NCBI RefSeq assembly: GCF_004331465.1
Contig: NZ_SJKB01000002.1
Coordinates: 726,927-790,926 of the forward strand
DNA from: Kribbella pittospori
Lineage (GTDB): Bacteria > Actinomycetota > Actinomycetes > Propionibacteriales > Kribbellaceae
DNA length: 64,000 bases
Direction: 5' to 3'
A program made the translations under genes and the position numbers. Numbering within the stretch: the first letter of the stretch is position 1; each line of letters opens with the position of its first letter. The notes below the pieces were generated by a model, which was not told the DNA's origin, ran no database searches, and saw only the letters and a list, made by a program, of their open reading frames with translations. This document shows, piece by piece, positions 43,013 through 50,384 of this stretch.

Positions 43013-43600
43013 ATGCCTACTGTTGATTACGTATCCCTTGACGCCGCGGCGGTCCGGGCCAGCATCGACCTCGCCACGCAGATCACCGATGCCGACCTGT
43101 CCAAGCCGACGCCGTGCCGGGCCTGGACTCTGTACGGCCTGCTCGCCCACATGGCGACGCAGCACTACGGCTTCGCCGCCGCCTCCAGGGGCGAGAGCGG
43201 CGAACAACTGTGGAAGGTGCGCGACCTGGGCGACGAGCCGGCCAAGGCCTACATCGCGTCGGCCGAGCACGTGCTGGACGCGTTCGCCGAGGAGGGCGTG
43301 ACCGAGCGGACGTTCCCGCTGACCGAGTTCGGTGCGGACTTCCCCGGCCACCAGGCGATCAGCTTCCACTTCATCGACTACGTCGTACATTCGTGGGACG
43401 TCGCCGCAACCCTTGGCACCACCGTCACCTTCACCCCGGAAGTCCTGGCGGCAGCTCAGACCGTCGCGAACGTCGTACCCACCGGCGAAGTCCGCCTGGT
43501 CCCGGGCACGCCCTTCTCCCCCGCGCTGCCGTGGAACGACGACAACCCGCTGGACCAGATCCTCGCCCACCTCGGCCGCAACCCGTCCTGGCCCAACTGA
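43013..43600 (+). CDS. DinB/mycothiol-dependent maleylpyruvate isomerase-type protein
   Basis: 195 residues. The N-terminal four-helix metal domain begins 'VRASIDLATQITDADLSKPT' followed by 'PCRAWTLYGLLAHMATQHYG', the TIGR03086 pattern; a second conserved His is in 'HQAISFHFIDYVVHSWDVAA'. Such proteins use a thiol (mycothiol) and a divalent metal. ATG at 43013. It lies opposite the MarR gene, so the pair may answer a toxic electrophile. Confidence 0.85.
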   Translation: MPTVDYVSLDAAAVRASIDLATQITDADLSKPTPCRAWTLYGLLAHMATQHYGFAAASRGESGEQLWKVRDLGDEPAKAYIASAEHVLDAFAEEGVTERTFPLTEFGADFPGHQAISFHFIDYVVHSWDVAATLGTTVTFTPEVLAAAQTVANVVPTGEVRLVPGTPFSPALPWNDDNPLDQILAHLGRNPSWPN

Positions 43601-43654
43601 ACTCACCGGTTCCAGCCTGCTGCGCCGGAGGACCCGCCGTGTCACGATCGGGCC

Positions 43655-44035
43655 ATGGACCTGCTGTTGAACCGCGGAGAGATCCTCCCGATCAAGGGCC
43701 GGAACGTCACCGTCACCACGGCCGACGTCGAGTGGCTACCCCGGATGCGCTCCTACCTCATCGGGGTAGCCACCACCGGCGGCACGGCAACCTACGGCTC
43801 CATGAAGACCGACCTTGGCATCCCGCACGCCATCAACGGGCTGGGGCGCCTCCTCGACCTGCTCTCCGAGGACTGCCGCCGCCGAGACGAGCCCTCACTG
43901 GCCAGCCTGGTGGTCAGCAGCACCACCGGTGAGGTCGGTCTCAGCTTCTCCGGCAACGCACCGTCGGAGCGGGACCTTGTCTACAAACACTGGCGTGGAC
44001 CCCGATTCTCCTGGGAGCCTATTGATAGTCGATAG
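43655..44035 (+). CDS. Small hypothetical, wHTH-like
   Basis: 126 residues. The part 'TATYGSMKTDLGIPHAINGL' and 'GRLLDLLSEDCRRRDEPSLA' followed by 'SLVVSSTTGEVG' looks like a short winged-helix domain found alone or attached to methyltransferase/nuclease proteins. The C-terminal 'KHWRGPRFSWEP' is distinctive. No function known. It is 55 bases downstream of the DinB-type gene. Confidence 0.7.
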   Translation: MDLLLNRGEILPIKGRNVTVTTADVEWLPRMRSYLIGVATTGGTATYGSMKTDLGIPHAINGLGRLLDLLSEDCRRRDEPSLASLVVSSTTGEVGLSFSGNAPSERDLVYKHWRGPRFSWEPIDSR

Positions 44036-44083
44036 GATTCGGGTGATACTCGATGAGTTCCTGTCGGGTGTCGGGAGGTCTTG

Positions 44084-44251
44084 ATGAAGTACGTCGTTGC
44101 CGTCGTGGCGGTTGCGCTCGGCGCCGCCGGGGTCATCTACGGGGCGTCGGACGACTCGCCAGGGCTGCAGTTGATCGGCGTGCTGCTGATCATGGGAGCG
44201 ATCGCGGCGAGCATTCTCAGCGCCCGCCGCGACCACAACCAGACGACCTAG
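44084..44251 (+). CDS. Small two-helix membrane protein
   Basis: 55 residues from ATG 44084, with GGGAGG seven bases before. Two hydrophobic segments, 'VVAVVAVALGAAGVIYGA' and 'LIGVLLIMGAIAASILS', are joined by a short polar loop 'SDDSPGLQ', and a basic tail follows. Its stop is 9 bases before the tandem repeat. Function unknown. Confidence 0.62.
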   Translation: MKYVVAVVAVALGAAGVIYGASDDSPGLQLIGVLLIMGAIAASILSARRDHNQTT

Positions 44252-44260
44252 ACGTTATCT

Positions 44261-44351
44261 CTAGAGCTCTTCGCTAGAGCTCTTCGCTAGTCCTCTTCGC
44301 TAGTCCTCTTCGCTAGTCCTCTTCGCTAGAGCTCTTCGCTAGAGCTCTTCG
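44261..44351. repeat. 13-bp tandem repeat, seven copies, derived from a gene end
   Basis: Seven direct 13-base units, CTAGAGCTCTTCG (four) or CTAGTCCTCTTCG (three), run without gap from 44261 to 44351. The eighth, CTAGTCCTCG at 44352, is the reverse complement of the last codons and TAG of the excalibur lipoprotein gene (GAG GAC TAG). So the array is an expansion of that gene's 3' end into its untranslated tail. Unit length is not a multiple of three. CTAG-rich units are unusual at this GC. Confidence 0.85.
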
Positions 44352-45008
44352 CTAGTCCTCGCAGCCGAGGCCGTCGTGGTCGGCATCCAGGCGGTAGATG
44401 TCGCTGCCGATCACGCGGACCGGGCCGGCGACGTACTCCGGTCCGTTGCCGCTGCCACCTGAGCAGTCGACGTCACTGGCGATCGGGACGCAGCCGCTGT
44501 AGTTCGGGTCGCAGCCTGATGATTCCGGCTCCTCGACCTTGGTACCGACCGCGGTCACCTGCGAGCGCGGCTCCTTCGACACCTGGTCCCGCAGCAGGTC
44601 CTTGTCCGTCTGGATGCCGTTCACGTAGGTGATCTGGTAGGTCAGCTTGCGGGTCCCGTTCACGCCCTTGGTCCGGATCGACTTCTCGCCCTTCGGCATC
44701 GACGAATCCGTGACCGTCTTCTTCTTGAACGGGATGATGCGGAACTCGACGACGGTCTTCTTGGTCGTCGTCGACGGTGTCTTCGTGGAAGCCGTCACCG
44801 GCTTCGGCGCCGTCGGCGTGGGCGTTGGTGTCGGTGTTGGTGTTGCTGACGGCGTGGCCGTCGTCTCCAGTGTTGGTGTCGCCTCGGTGCTCACGACCAC
44901 ACCCGGTTCGGCGACCTCCGTCGTACTCGAGGCCGGGCCGCAACCAGTGGCGAGTACGCCGATCGCCAACACGCTGCCGGCTGCCAGCGCGGCACGATAC
45001 AAATGCAC
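44352..45008 (-). CDS. Lipoprotein with G5 and excalibur domains
   Basis: 218 residues. A signal peptide with lipobox 'AIGVLATGC' (Cys at about 22) precedes a Thr/Pro repeat linker (45-75), a G5 domain (about 85-155, 'VVEFRIIPFKKKTVTDSSM', 'NGTRKLTYQITYVNGIQ') and a C-terminal excalibur motif 'LDADHDGLGCED' (calcium-binding-like). Such proteins are lipid-anchored and face the wall; G5 domains may bind peptidoglycan or glycan. GTG at 45008 follows GGGGGAA. The gene's 3' end has generated the tandem repeat. Confidence 0.88.
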   Translation of the reverse strand: MHLYRAALAAGSVLAIGVLATGCGPASSTTEVAEPGVVVSTEATPTLETTATPSATPTPTPTPTPTAPKPVTASTKTPSTTTKKTVVEFRIIPFKKKTVTDSSMPKGEKSIRTKGVNGTRKLTYQITYVNGIQTDKDLLRDQVSKEPRSQVTAVGTKVEEPESSGCDPNYSGCVPIASDVDCSGGSGNGPEYVAGPVRVIGSDIYRLDADHDGLGCED

Positions 45009-45164
45009 GATTCCCCCCAACCCGCCGTCGGTTCCCCCCGCGGCGGGATTGCCAGCGCCCGGACTTCCCGGGCGAAGACTGATCCATACCACTGCAATGG
45101 ATCGCTCCGCGAGGGTCAGCGGCCGAACCGAATCGGTTTTGTGACGTGACCGTCCAGTAGCGGG

Positions 45165-45764
45165 TTAGGCCTCGGTGCCGGTGAGGATGTGGGTGCCGAT
45201 CGGGCTGATCGAGTGCCATACCGCGTTGCCGGCCCGGCGGGTGGTGACCAGGCCGGTGCGATGCAGAACTCGGGCGTGTTCGCTGGCCGATGCGAGTGAG
45301 ATGCCGGCGTGTGCGGCCAGTTTCGCTGGTGGAGCATGCGCCCACCGAGATGCTTCGCAGTACGGCGGCCCGCGTACGACCGAGGAGGTCGGCCAGGGCA
45401 CGTTCCGGATCGGCGGGCTGCCCGGTCGGCTCGGACCTCGCCGGACAGCCGCCGCAGCTCGTTCTCCAACTGGTGTTGCGGCGTTGCCGCCACAGCGGCC
45501 AGGCCGGCGTCGAGACCGTTCACCGACGCGGCCGGAGTGAGAAGTCCGGCGAGTACCCGATCGGCGGTGCGAGGACGAGCAGCTCACGCTCGAGCTCGGT
45601 GAGCTTCGCCCTGGCCCGCTGCCGCCACGCCCCGAAGACCGACGGCTCGTCCTCGGTCTGCAGCATGTGCATGCCGAGCAGCACGTCCGACAATGGATCG
45701 GGTGTGTGCCGCCGATCGCCGTACGCGCCAGATCGGCGCAGCCGAAGTGGATCCGGAAACCCAT
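45165..45764 (-). pseudogene. ArsR-type (DUF5937-like) regulator, several frameshifts
   Basis: ATG at 45764 begins 'GFRIHFGCADLARTAI', then the sense moves between frames: 'TPDPLSDVLLGMHMLQTEDE', 'ARAKLTELERELLVLAPPIG', 'VNGLDAGLAAVAATPQHQLE' and finally 'PAKLAAHAGISLASASEHAR' with 'VLHRTGLVTTRRAGNAV', ending TAA at 45165. In related genes these pieces form one polypeptide: a DUF5937-like N-terminus and an ArsR winged helix. At least three shifts separate them. The gene is non-functional or the sequence is poor here. Confidence 0.75.
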
Positions 45765-45867
45765 CGTCTTCCTCCGCCGAGGAAGCGAGCAGGCCAGTCG
45801 ACACCCCAGCGCGACCGCTCTGAATACTGTGCAATACACAGCGTAATCGGCTCGGGGGGGTCATCCG

Positions 45868-46527
45868 TCAGGTCGTCGGCGCGCCGACGCCGGTCATCGC
45901 CGCGAAGAGTACGCCGGCGAGCAGCCCGACGACTCCCAGCACGATCAACGGCGCTGCGGTGATCGGCGGCTCCGGTACCTGCTGGCCGAACAACGCGAAC
46001 AAGCGTTCCTCCGCGGGCCGCACCTCGCGCAACAACTCCGCCGACGGGTGCTCCTTGGCGCTGAAGTCGTCGAGTGTCTGCAATGCCGCCCGGGCCGCGA
46101 TCACCGCAGCCCGCACCACAGCAACGATCACGACTCCCGACGCCACGGTCAGTACGCCGATCAACGCCGCGGTCGTCTGCGCCATACCGCCGTCGGTGTC
46201 GGACCACGCGGCCCGCAACGCCTCGAACGACCACCAGCCGAAGAACCCCAGCACCCCTGATGCCAGCCCGGTCCCCCAGACCACCCCGGTCAGCGGGTTC
46301 TGCATCTTCACCGCCGTCGCGAACGCCCGTACGTCAGTGGCCAGGTCCCCCGCGTCCCGGACCAGCCCTTCGTACGCCGCCAACGCGTCCGCTCGCGCCT
46401 TCAGCTTCTCCGCGATCACGATCCGGTCCGCCAGCCCGAGCGTGCTCGCCTCGTTGACGATCCCCCGCCAGGCATTCACCACTTCCGAATGCAGCCCGGC
46501 GATCGCCGCCCGCTCCACAACCCCCAT
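45868..46527 (-). CDS. Membrane protein of unknown function
   Basis: 219 residues. A soluble helical N-terminus (about 1-85) is followed by hydrophobic helices at about 82-100, 118-140 and 190-212; between the last two is a helical charged stretch. ATG at 46527 (MGVVERAAIAG) follows AGGGGA. No recognised domain. It is the last gene before the tRNA and island. Confidence 0.68.
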   Translation of the reverse strand: MGVVERAAIAGLHSEVVNAWRGIVNEASTLGLADRIVIAEKLKARADALAAYEGLVRDAGDLATDVRAFATAVKMQNPLTGVVWGTGLASGVLGFFGWWSFEALRAAWSDTDGGMAQTTAALIGVLTVASGVVIVAVVRAAVIAARAALQTLDDFSAKEHPSAELLREVRPAEERLFALFGQQVPEPPITAAPLIVLGVVGLLAGVLFAAMTGVGAPTT

Positions 46528-46691
46528 CGAGTCCCCCTGACCCCAGCGCACGCCCCCACGCACGCCCTTCCCCTAGGCCGAGAGTACGCCCACCACCCCC
46601 ACCCGAACAGTCACCAGCCGTAACCACCTCAGCCCCACCGAGCAACCACCTGGACAAACCTGACACACTGTTCCCGTCACCCCTCGTGAGA

Positions 46692-46767
46692 GGGCCTCTA
46701 GCTCAACTGGCAGAGCAGCGGACTTTTAATCCGCGGGTTGTGGGTTCGAGTCCCACGGGGCCTACCA
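46692..46767 (+). tRNA. tRNA-Lys(TTT), integration target
   Basis: 76 bases with encoded CCA. Anticodon TTT at 46725-46727 in loop CTTTTAA. The D arm (GCTC...GAGC), anticodon stem and T arm (GTGGG TTCGAGT CCCAC) all close. The acceptor has G1 opposite U72 and U6 opposite G67, weaker than usual. This may reflect exchange of the 3' end by the integrated element directly downstream. The integrase gene starts 112 bases after it. Confidence 0.93.
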
Positions 46768-46768
46768 G

Positions 46769-46800
46769 CCGGAATCGCCTTTAAAACAAGGCGGTTCCGG
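46769..46800. terminator. Stem-loop after the tRNA
   Basis: CCGGAATCGCCTT (46769-46781) pairs with AAGGCGGTTCCGG (46788-46800), 12 of 13 positions, loop TAAAAC. It starts two bases after CCA and is the likely tRNA terminator. It may also lie in the att region. Confidence 0.65.
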
Positions 46801-46866
46801 AGTGAGCGTGAGAACCTCCGTCAACCGCGGCATCTCGTCCGTGGGATCAAACGTGGTGCGAGTCGC

Positions 46867-46872
46867 TAGACT
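46867..46872 (+). promoter_or_regulatory. -10 of a leaderless integrase mRNA
   Basis: TAGACT is a good -10 hexamer and lies only 7 bases before the ATG at 46880. Transcription would start at or within two bases of the ATG. There is no ribosome-binding site upstream of the ATG. Confidence 0.45.
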
Positions 46873-46879
46873 TGGGACC

Positions 46880-48370
46880 ATGGCAAAGGCCCCGAAGAGG
46901 CGCCAGCGCGCCCGCGGCTCTGTGGAGGAGCTGCCTAGCGGCGCGCTCCGAGTTGTCGTCTACGCCGGCATCGACCCGGTGACGAAACGCCGCCACTACC
47001 TCCGTGAAACGATCGCGGCGAACACGCCGAAGGCCGCAGAGGAGGCCGAGCGCGCCATCCGGCGACTCCAGAGCCAGGTCGACGAACGGCGGCAGCCTCG
47101 AACCAACGCGAGTGTGAGCCAACTGATCGAGCGCCACCTGGAGCTTGCCGAGCTGGACGAGACCACCCGGCGCACCTACCGCGGGTACGTCCGCAATCAC
47201 ATCGAGCCGCTGATTGGCCACGTCAAGGTCGGCGCAGTCGACGCCGATGTCCTCGACTCCTACTACGCCGAGCTCCGTCGCTGTCGTCACCACTGCGACC
47301 GAAGGCCATTCACCGAGCATCGAACCAAGACTCAGCACGAGTGCGACCAACGCTGCCGTCCTCACGAGTGCCGTCCGCTCGGCGCGTCCACAGTCCGCCA
47401 GATTCATTTCATCCTGAGCGGTGCCTTTCGGCAGGCCGTCCGGTGGAAGTGGGTATCGGTCAATCCGATGCCCACCGGCAAGCCTCCATCTGCGCCGAAG
47501 CCGAATCCTCGTCCCCCGACCGCCGACGAGGCCGCGCGAATTCTTGGCGAGGCCTTCTCCGACCCGGCGTGGGGCACTTTTGTTTGGCTTGCGATGGTCA
47601 CCGGCGCCCGGCGTGGTGAGCTGTGCGGCCTTCGCTGGTCCAAGGTCGACCTCGACCAAGGCACCATCGTCATCGATACCAGCGTGGCTCAAAACAGCAG
47701 CAAGAAGTGGCTCAAGGACACCAAGACCCACCAGCACCGGCGCCTTACGCTGGACGCCGAAAGCGTGACACTTCTGCGCAAACACCGCGAAATCTGCGAC
47801 GAGAACGCGACGAAGCTGAAGACCAAGCTCGGCCCAAACGCGTTCGTGTTCTCCCTTGCCCCAGACAACAGCGAGCACCTGGTACCCGACAGCGTCTCGC
47901 AGCGCTACAGCAAGCTGGCGACCCGCCTCGGCATTGATACCCACCTGCACAATCTCCGCCACTACTCGGCCACCGAACTGATCGCCGCCGGCGTCGACAT
48001 CCGAACCGTCGCCGGACGCCTTGGCCACGGAGGCGGCGGCACTACTACGCTCCGCGTCTACACCGCATTCGTCTCCGAGGCCGACCAGCGGGCTGCGACC
48101 GCGCTCTTCAACCGTCTCCCGAGCCGCCCAGAACGGCTCAGCGAGCGTGAGCGGATCATGCGCGACCCGCGGGCACCCTACGAGGCGATCGCGGCGAAGC
48201 TTGGCGCTGCCATCGAGTCCGGCCTGCTGCCCGAGCACACCTCGCTGCCACCGGCGAAGAAGCTTGCTGAACAGCACGGAGTGTCGGAGGGAACCGTGCG
48301 CCGCGCGCTCGACTTGCTACGGGCCTGGGAGCTCCTCGACGACAGCCGTCAGATCAAACCCATGCACTAG
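46880..48370 (+). CDS. Tyrosine-type integrase with C-terminal GntR-like HTH
   Basis: 496 residues. SAM-like N-terminal arm and core-binding domains (1-200) are interrupted by a Cys/His-rich insert 'RCRHHCDRRPFTEHR...ECDQRCRPHEC' typical of AICE integrases. The catalytic domain has Arg in 'GARRGELCGLRWSKVD', the His-x-x-Arg box 'HNLRHYSATELIAAG' and 'LGHGGGG...VYTAFV' with the Tyr nucleophile. Residues about 435-496 are an extra winged helix of GntR type: 'SLPPAKKLAEQHGVSEGTVR' and 'RALDLLRAWELL'. It directs insertion at tRNA-Lys. The extra domain may bind the element's own promoter or arm sites. Confidence 0.9.
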   Translation: MAKAPKRRQRARGSVEELPSGALRVVVYAGIDPVTKRRHYLRETIAANTPKAAEEAERAIRRLQSQVDERRQPRTNASVSQLIERHLELAELDETTRRTYRGYVRNHIEPLIGHVKVGAVDADVLDSYYAELRRCRHHCDRRPFTEHRTKTQHECDQRCRPHECRPLGASTVRQIHFILSGAFRQAVRWKWVSVNPMPTGKPPSAPKPNPRPPTADEAARILGEAFSDPAWGTFVWLAMVTGARRGELCGLRWSKVDLDQGTIVIDTSVAQNSSKKWLKDTKTHQHRRLTLDAESVTLLRKHREICDENATKLKTKLGPNAFVFSLAPDNSEHLVPDSVSQRYSKLATRLGIDTHLHNLRHYSATELIAAGVDIRTVAGRLGHGGGGTTTLRVYTAFVSEADQRAATALFNRLPSRPERLSERERIMRDPRAPYEAIAAKLGAAIESGLLPEHTSLPPAKKLAEQHGVSEGTVRRALDLLRAWELLDDSRQIKPMH

Positions 48371-48525
48371 TGGCAGTAATGCGGAGCCCGCGGAGTTCAA
48401 CCAACATCAGGTTGGCCGCGCCGGTCACTGGCGCCCACGTCGAGCCTGCGGCGATGGGAGACCAGTTCGGCTGATGGCGCGCTGGTCGCTTGCACGTCAG
48501 GTGGGTCGCACGCGAGGCTGCCCGC

Positions 48526-49590
48526 GTGAGCTTGGACGGCGACGATTTCGAGGACCAGTTCGATGAGGCAGACGAGGGAGAACTCGAGCCCGACGTCGTG
48601 GCATTGCGCGCATCGATCGCACCAGAGGTCCGATCCCGCGGTGACTGGACGGGGATCGACCGCGCGAGCTTCAAGGTCTCCGCGACAGAGCAAGACGTTG
48701 AGCATGCCAAGGTACTGCTTGCCGAGCACGGAATGATCCCAGCGGCCGATCTCGCGGGCCATCGCGGCGCGGTTCAGATGTGGCGGGACCACTGCGTGGC
48801 GAGGCGGGAGGACTCGCTTCAGGACCTTTTCACCGATGTCGAACAGGTCCTCGGCGCCCCGCGGCCAGTGCCACCAACGTGCGGGACCCGAGGCGAGCCC
48901 GTCTACGCCTGGATCCGACCGGACGACATCCCGGTGACCACCGACTCAAACTTTCCATACCACCACACCCCGGCCGGTCTCGCCGAGCTTGCGCGCAACC
49001 TGATCACTGAGGCCGGCCACCCCGCTGGTCTCGACAAGATCCTGGGGTTCAACTTCGTCCTGGACACCACATCAACGCCGCGCGGACCGGTCCATTGCGT
49101 CACAGTCAACGGCAACCACCGCGCGGCCGCCATCCGGGCCGCAGGCTTTCCCGTCGCGCTCGCCCAGGTCACCGTCCAGCGCGCACCGTGGGAGATTCCA
49201 GTGTTCGCCGGCTACGCGGAACCTTTGTACCGCCTGCTCTTCCGTGCCGGTCTCCTCACCAACTACCGGCACCGCGTCGACGATTGGTCCCATCAAGATC
49301 TCGTCGACGCCGGCGGCATCGCTCCCTGGCTCCTAGACACAAGGGTCATCGACGTCATAGACCCCGAACAGGCGCGCACCAACCTTCTCGCCTACGAGGC
49401 CGCCTACGGCGCCGTCGACGACCCGCGCGTGGACTGGATACGCCGACGCCGTACGTTCCAGCAGATGCTCCGCCGGGAGTCGATGACCATCACCGAACAC
49501 GGCCCGGACCACCTACCAGGCCTCGCGGGCGACTGGCCCCCAAGGCCGACGCTGGCCCAGCGAGTCGAGTACTGGCTCCTGCCTCGATGA
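48526..49590 (+). CDS. ParB/sulfiredoxin-fold-like protein of the island
   Basis: 354 residues. The central stretch 'HCVTVNGNHRAAAIRAAGFP' matches the G-N/H-H-R-A-A-A motif of ParB/Srx-like proteins, preceded by 'GLDKILGFNFVLDTT'. The N-terminal third is acidic, the C-terminal third ('DWIRRRRTFQQMLRRESMTI') basic. It may be a nuclease, an NTP-dependent clamp or a modifying enzyme; known relatives are island-borne and uncharacterised. GTG at 48526 is chosen; TTG 48490 is an alternative. Confidence 0.65.
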   Translation: MSLDGDDFEDQFDEADEGELEPDVVALRASIAPEVRSRGDWTGIDRASFKVSATEQDVEHAKVLLAEHGMIPAADLAGHRGAVQMWRDHCVARREDSLQDLFTDVEQVLGAPRPVPPTCGTRGEPVYAWIRPDDIPVTTDSNFPYHHTPAGLAELARNLITEAGHPAGLDKILGFNFVLDTTSTPRGPVHCVTVNGNHRAAAIRAAGFPVALAQVTVQRAPWEIPVFAGYAEPLYRLLFRAGLLTNYRHRVDDWSHQDLVDAGGIAPWLLDTRVIDVIDPEQARTNLLAYEAAYGAVDDPRVDWIRRRRTFQQMLRRESMTITEHGPDHLPGLAGDWPPRPTLAQRVEYWLLPR

Positions 49591-49960
49591 GCCCGCCTCG
49601 AGCGCACCGTCGCATGCAACCGCCACAAGCTGCCGAACGGGGACGCAACTGCAAGGGCCACGCCAGATGCCGGCCGACCGGTTGTGCTCCGGGGTCCGAC
49701 AGATCGCGAAGTCCGCGAGGTAACGACGTCCTCGGACCGTCAACCGTCACCTACGTCGGGCTGGCGACCTTCTCAATTACGAGGAAGACCTTCGCCGTCT
49801 CATCCACTCTCGACAGGCGCATATGACAACGCGGCAGCGGACACGAGGTTCCTCATGAATATCCGCAGTTTCGTGCCACGGATGATGCCACGCAGACAGC
49901 CTCAATCCGACTGGCGTGCAGCCACAAGTGCCCGCCCGTGCAACCCCGGCTCGGCGGCGG
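49591..49960. other. 370-base gap with a tRNA-Thr-like repeat
   Basis: No gene is supported. It contains CGACCTTCTCAATTACGAGGA at 49765-49785, a near copy of a sequence at 54134-54153. In reverse complement the word CTCGTAAT(T)GAGAAGGTCG resembles the anticodon arm of tRNA-Thr(CGT). Frames here are open by chance only. Confidence 0.45.
49765..49785. repeat. Direct-repeat copy A of a tRNA-Thr-like sequence
   Basis: Same strand as copy B (54134-54153), 20 of 21 positions with one inserted A. The two copies flank a 4.35-kb block with the excisionase-like gene, a hypothetical gene and the zinc-ribbon nuclease. Confidence 0.5.
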
Positions 49961-50155
49961 CTACTCTGACAACCCGTCTAGCCAGCGGTCAAGATCGCCG
50001 CGACGGACGCGAAGCCCACCGTTGGGGAGCTTGATGCATGGAGGCGCCTTCCTGGCAGTGCGCCATTCATAGAAGGTCGACCGAGCGATCCTGAGTTCGG
50101 CGCAGACCTCCTCAACGGTCAGGTAACCACGTCTTGCCGGTGGGGATTCGGCCAT
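49961..50155 (-). CDS. Excisionase-like HTH protein (MerR/AlpA superfamily)
   Basis: 64 residues. 'GYLTVEEVCAELRIARSTFY', 'EWRTARKAPPCIKLPNGGLR', 'VRRGDLDRWLDGLSE' is the classic pattern of actinobacterial Xis/HTH_17 proteins, with the KLPNG turn. It would help the integrase excise the element. ATG at 50155 follows the pattern MAESPP; the extended frame to 50218 is not typical. It lies away from the integrase gene (1.6 kb), unlike most AICEs where they adjoin. Confidence 0.85.
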   Translation of the reverse strand: MAESPPARRGYLTVEEVCAELRIARSTFYEWRTARKAPPCIKLPNGGLRVRRGDLDRWLDGLSE

Positions 50156-50384
50156 CCCTCGCCGCCCTCCTCGACTCTTCCCGATGTCTTGCACTCCTCG
50201 GATCACACGAGCGCGCATTGAAGCGAGCAGCGGCTACATCGTGCCCCGCGCTGACGAATCTATTGCGCATAGACGCGCGCAGTCGACCGGGTGCCGTTGT
50301 TGGCAGGGCTGCGCGGAGCGTCGACGCTAGTGTCGCCCGCGCTGTGATTGCATTGGTGGTCGTGCTGACAGCAAGGAGGAACCG

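Noticed and set aside
44261..44351. CRISPR-like array
   Set aside because: The units are contiguous 13-mers with no spacers, so this is a simple tandem repeat, not CRISPR. No cas genes are present.
46847..48277. 476-residue minus-strand frame opposite the integrase
   Set aside because: The plus strand carries all catalytic integrase motifs; the antisense frame is open only because of GC bias.
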